Below, one piece after another: positions 61,194 to 64,000 of a stretch of 64,000 nt of DNA. Every line of letters begins with the position of its first letter. Positions within the stretch are counted from its first letter, which is position 1. The position numbers and the translations under genes are program-made. Source of the DNA: Acetobacteraceae bacterium (GTDB lineage Bacteria; Pseudomonadota; Alphaproteobacteria; Acetobacterales; Acetobacteraceae); the NCBI GenBank assembly GCA_947475245.1, contig CANJLW010000011.1, positions 53,706 through 117,705 on the forward strand. Direction: 5' to 3'. Under the pieces are notes generated by a model, which saw nothing but the letters and a program-made list of their open reading frames with translations, made no database searches and was not told the DNA's origin.

Positions 61194-61952
61194 ATGTCAT
61201 TCTACCGCGGCATGACCTGCGAAAATGTTACCCTCACCGGACACGGAGGCGCGCCGATCACCGCTTACGTGGCCAAACCCTCTGGCCCCGGCCCGTTCCC
61301 CGGCGTTGTGCTGATCCATCATCTGCCTGGTTGGAGCGAGCTTTACATCGAGACAACCCGCCGCTTCGCCCATCACGGTTACATCGCCATCTGCGCGAAC
61401 CTGTATGAGCGCGAGGGCGGCGGCAGCGACGGGAACCCGGACGACGTGGCCGCCAAGGTGCGGGCCGACGGCGGCATTGCCGACGCACAGATGGTCGGCG
61501 ATACCGAAGCCGCCGTGAAGTGGATGCGTGCGCAGACGGAAAATAACGGCAAGGTCGGCCTGATCGGATCATGCTCCGGCGGGCGGCACGCTTTTATCTA
61601 TGCCTGCCAGAAAACCGACGTCGATGCCGTTGTGGAGCAGTGGGGCGGCGGCGTTGTGATGGGCAAGGACGACCTGAACGCCAAGAAGCCGGTCGCGCCG
61701 ATCGACATGACCAAGGACCTGAGCTGCCCCATCCTGGGCCTGTTCGGCAACGAAGACCGCGCGCCAAGCCCGGAGCAGGTCGACATGCACGAGGCCGAGT
61801 TGAAGAAGTTCGGCAAAAACTACGAATTCCATCGTTACGATGGGGCCGGCCATGGCTTCTTCTACTGGCACCGACCGATGTATCGCCCGGAACAGGCGAT
61901 GGACGGTTGGAACAAGATCTGGGCCTTTTTCGGCAAATATCTGGCGAAATAG
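61194..61952 (+). CDS. Dienelactone hydrolase-family protein
   Basis: 252 residues, start after GGAGG. Alpha/beta hydrolase with nucleophile Cys127 in GLIGSCSGGRH, Asp in GNEDRAPS and His in GAGHGFF, as in dienelactone hydrolases. Likely hydrolyses a lactone or ester in aromatic breakdown. A short DUF6295-type gene follows by 12 bp. Confidence 0.9.
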   Translation: MSFYRGMTCENVTLTGHGGAPITAYVAKPSGPGPFPGVVLIHHLPGWSELYIETTRRFAHHGYIAICANLYEREGGGSDGNPDDVAAKVRADGGIADAQMVGDTEAAVKWMRAQTENNGKVGLIGSCSGGRHAFIYACQKTDVDAVVEQWGGGVVMGKDDLNAKKPVAPIDMTKDLSCPILGLFGNEDRAPSPEQVDMHEAELKKFGKNYEFHRYDGAGHGFFYWHRPMYRPEQAMDGWNKIWAFFGKYLAK

Positions 61953-61964
61953 GAGACTGTCCGC

Positions 61965-62270
61965 ATGTGCACGTCGATCATCGAGATCGCGCGGGCGGAA
62001 GGCATGGCGAAGCGCGGGGACCAATGGTTCCCGCTTTCGCGGACCGTGGTTGCGTATGACCACGCGCGCCATGCGCCGCTGGGCGACGTTATCACGCTCG
62101 ATTTCGTGAACCCCGACCTTGGCGCGGGCGCGCGCGCCGGCGTCGAACTGACCCTGGAAACCGCGAAGGAACTGCGGAGCGCGCTGGATCGCGCGATCGC
62201 CGCGGCCGAGTTCGAGGAAGCGGAAGTGCGGGGCAAGGGTGCCGTACTCCGCCTGGTGCGAACGGCCTGA
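61965..62270 (+). CDS. DUF6295-like small protein
   Basis: 101 residues: MCTSIIEIARAEGMAKRGDQWFPLSRTVVAYDHARHAPLGD and FVNPDLGAGARAGVELTLETAKEL. I recognise the family by pattern only; function unknown. It lies 12 bp after the dienelactone hydrolase gene, suggesting a link. A hairpin follows. Confidence 0.7.
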   Translation: MCTSIIEIARAEGMAKRGDQWFPLSRTVVAYDHARHAPLGDVITLDFVNPDLGAGARAGVELTLETAKELRSALDRAIAAAEFEEAEVRGKGAVLRLVRTA

Positions 62271-62281
62271 CATCGGGACGA

Positions 62282-62323
62282 CCCGTCACCGCCTTGCGCT
62301 TACGGGCGGTGACGGGGCCGTTT
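62282..62323 (+). terminator. Hairpin after the DUF6295-like gene
   Basis: CCCGTCACCGCC (62282-62293), loop of eleven, GGCGGTGACGGG (62305-62316), perfect 12-bp stem, then GCCGTTT. A short T run makes it a plausible terminator. Confidence 0.6.
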
Positions 62324-62630
62324 CATTGGATATCAACCAGTTGTTCGACGTACTGAAGGTCAGTTCTGGCGATTCCTTCGCTCTGCGGATGCGCGGCGGG
62401 CGCATGGTCAGCCGTGACTTCAGTCCGTCCGCAACGGTGGATATTTCGTACAAGGATCAGGAACTGGAAACCCCTTCGCCAAGCAGCTCGGCGTGCCGGT
62501 GTTCATGGCGAATGTGTCGCAGCAGGCGTATCAGATGGCGCGGGCGCTGGGCTTGAACAAAAAAGAAGGGTCGGCCGTCGTCAAGGTGTACGAAAAGCTG
62601 ACCGGTGTGACGGTTGGCGGCGACTCATGA
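62308..62630 (+). pseudogene. Frameshifted C-terminal fragment of a 3-hydroxyisobutyrate dehydrogenase-family gene
   Basis: Reads as the helical C-terminal domain of the family: LDINQLFDVLKVSSGDSFAL, then GRMVSRDF and VDISYKDQELE, a one-base loss near 62470-62475 and, in the new frame, PFAKQLGVPVFMANVSQQAY with ARALGLNKKEGSAVVKVYEK until TGA at 62628. The Rossmann domain and catalytic Lys are absent. It follows the hairpin after the DUF6295-like gene. Confidence 0.8.
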
Positions 62631-63482
62631 CCCGATTACGGATCGGCGCCGGCGCTGCGCGCCGGCAACGCACAGGCCGATCAAAGAGGACGCCATCAGA
62701 AGAATGGAGGAGGGCTCGGGTACCGAGGCGCAGGCCCCGCTCGCCTGATTAGCGGTTATGGTCCCATTCCATAATGAGAGGCAGTCAACCTGGCCGCTGT
62801 ATCCGTACAGACCGCCGACCGAGTCAGCGAAAGATGCTCCAACCCGAACGGAAAGATCCCCACCATTCAAGCCGGCAAACGTACCAGACGGCGTGATATT
62901 GGTCGTAACCGCAACACCACCGATGTACATTTGGATGCCACCATTCGTACTCCCATCCCAAGTAACTGCGACGGTCTGCCAAGCGCCATCAATCACGGAA
63001 TTCGCGACGGTTGCAGCCAGTAATCGATTATCGCTAGTATCTCTAAGTTGCAGTAGCAAAGACATGTCATCATAGTCTACCGCCAATGCAAATCCAAGCC
63101 GCGACAAACTGCCAAAGCTTGTATCATGGCTGAGCAAGCCACCAAAACTCAATCCCACGACAGACTGAGGACGTATGGTTCCGACAATCGAAAGTCCTGA
63201 ATTGAAGCTTGCGCTGGTTGGCTGTGCGATCGAATCCGCATACGCCAGACCCGGATTGGTGGGTCCACTGAAAAACCCACCAGCGAACGACGCGGCCATT
63301 CCATTTGGGCTCGGGACAAGCTGGGCACCGCCAGCCGGAACAAGGTCGTACGACGGATCGTTTGATGAGGTCCAAGCCCCGTTAAACTCCCAGGTCGACA
63401 CGAGAGCTGGCGTCGCTCGCACAGGTGGCGAGAAAATACCGAGACAAATAATCGCCCAGACGGCCATTCGAAACGATGACAT
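62625..63482 (-). CDS. PEP-CTERM-sorted secreted protein with LamG-like domain
   Basis: 285 residues. Signal peptide about 1-22 (MAVWAIICLGIFSPPVRA), a laminin-G/concanavalin-like region (AWQTVAVTWDGSTNGGIQMYIGG, about 165-190), and a PEP-CTERM end: VPEPSSILLMASSLIGLCVAG then RRRR. PEP-CTERM proteins are cut and sorted by an exosortase (not in this window), often with exopolysaccharide. Lower GC than its neighbours, so likely acquired. GGAG ribosome site before ATG. Confidence 0.85.
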   Translation of the reverse strand: MSSFRMAVWAIICLGIFSPPVRATPALVSTWEFNGAWTSSNDPSYDLVPAGGAQLVPSPNGMAASFAGGFFSGPTNPGLAYADSIAQPTSASFNSGLSIVGTIRPQSVVGLSFGGLLSHDTSFGSLSRLGFALAVDYDDMSLLLQLRDTSDNRLLAATVANSVIDGAWQTVAVTWDGSTNGGIQMYIGGVAVTTNITPSGTFAGLNGGDLSVRVGASFADSVGGLYGYSGQVDCLSLWNGTITANQASGACASVPEPSSILLMASSLIGLCVAGAQRRRRSVIGS

Positions 63483-63506
63483 TTATGTTCTCCGTTTACT
63501 TCTGGT

Positions 63507-64000
63507 TTATCCGACATTTCCCATATGCTCGGCCCATCCGGACAACTTGGGTGAACGATAACCCCGGTTCCTGGCGGCTTGCAATGCCGGCGCTCCGGTG
63601 ATCGCGCTGTTCGCGACGTAACCAGCGATTTATTCGCCGTTTCGGCGCGAATCCCGCGCTTCCGGCCGACATTGGGGCGCACTTCTCCTGTCGGTGGTCC
63701 GCCCGGCCGCTCAGGGTTTCACCCCTCAACATCGTACCGCCGGCACCGGACGCAATGCCGCGATGGCGTCGAGTATCTCCTGAAACAACCCGCGCGAGAC
63801 CATCACTTCGGCCATCTGGAACGTGATCGATCGCCCATGCCGGACGATTTTCGCGCCGATCTTCACCAGCCGGTCGCGCAACGTCGTCATCGACCAGTGA
63901 CTGACCGCCTCGGGCAAGGTCAGGGTGCGCAGGAAGTTGGCGAGGTTGTAGGCCAGGGCGTGAAGTTGCAGCCGCACGGCATTGGCGGCGAAGCGGCGGC
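63507..64000 (-). mobile_element. IS1380-family insertion sequence, end (partial)
   Basis: The minus strand carries the transposase 3' end and about 220 bp of non-coding tail. The segment ATATGGGAAATGTCGGATAA (63526-63507 on minus) resembles tails I associate with IS1380 elements, so the edge may be near 63507; this boundary is a guess. Confidence 0.45.
63726..64000 (-). CDS. IS1380-family transposase, C-terminal part (runs off the window)
   Basis: The frame is open to the window end. FAANAVRLQLHALAYNLANF followed by LRTLTLPEAVSHWSMTTLRD and LVKIGAKIVRHGRSITFQMAE is the conserved end of IS1380 DDE transposases. About 90 codons visible, stop TGA at 63726-63728. The catalytic residues lie outside. 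Confidence 0.9.
   Translation of the reverse strand, partial: RRFAANAVRLQLHALAYNLANFLRTLTLPEAVSHWSMTTLRDRLVKIGAKIVRHGRSITFQMAEVMVSRGLFQEILDAIAALRPVPAVRC

Noticed and set aside
1..64000. CRISPR array, rRNA or tRNA genes, prophage structural genes
   Set aside because: No regularly spaced repeats, no rRNA motifs and no complete tRNA cloverleaf were found on either strand by eye.

Overview
The window is a high-GC, densely coded bacterial chromosome segment. The gene order rpsA-sppA-ihfB-LapA domain protein-pyrF-trpF, a FYDLN-acid zinc-ribbon protein before aroA-cmk, a zapA-6S RNA-5-FCL block, a phasin and an IS1380-type transposase end all point to an Alphaproteobacterium, most likely Acetobacterales (Acetobacteraceae and relatives). 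The order is inferred from family and synteny knowledge; no search was run.

Layout. 0-13.6 kb holds housekeeping genes: the 3' end of asd, an RraA-type aldolase and a phasin, pgeF with a lipoprotein gene, a chain of overlapping minus-strand genes (hldD, lgt, a MidA-type methyltransferase, a membrane protein), then ubiK, a YbjN gene, proC and a TetR/COQ9-like gene, and a GMC oxidoreductase facing an MFS exporter. 13.7-22 kb contains yebC and ruvC with an acyltransferase-3 gene between them, followed by a surface-acylation block: two OafA-like acyltransferases, an MBOAT acyltransferase, a dedicated acyl carrier protein and two SGNH-type proteins. The run carrier protein-MBOAT-SGNH resembles DltC-DltB-DltD without an adenylating DltA. 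This is the most interesting locus here. 22-27 kb has a YmdB-like phosphoesterase, 5-formyl-THF cyclo-ligase, 6S RNA, zapA, class I fructose-bisphosphate aldolase and thiE.

27-41 kb is a mixed accessory and metabolic stretch: an orphan ModA-like binding protein, a FitAB-type toxin-antitoxin pair with its own operator, a thiolase-fold protein lacking the nucleophilic Cys beside a DUF35 protein, an orphan OmpR-type regulator, a true thiolase, rlmN, an IalB-like protein, an MmyB-type regulator, an LLM flavoenzyme, a PhyH-type dioxygenase and a lipoprotein truncated haemoglobin. 41-49 kb is the core operon region (aroA-cmk, a Phd/PIN toxin-antitoxin pair, rpsA-sppA-ihfB-pyrF-trpF). 49-62 kb is catabolism and uptake: an EamA transporter, three ABC binding proteins without permeases, a thioesterase, a single-chain biotin carboxylase/BCCP/carboxyltransferase of 1138 residues, an inositol-phosphatase-like enzyme, two SDRs and a dienelactone hydrolase.

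The last 1.7 kb looks mobile and decayed: a frameshifted C-terminal fragment of a 3-hydroxyisobutyrate dehydrogenase-family gene, a lower-GC PEP-CTERM surface protein gene, and the 3' end of an IS1380-family transposase running off the window. No tRNA, rRNA, CRISPR array or phage structural genes were seen.
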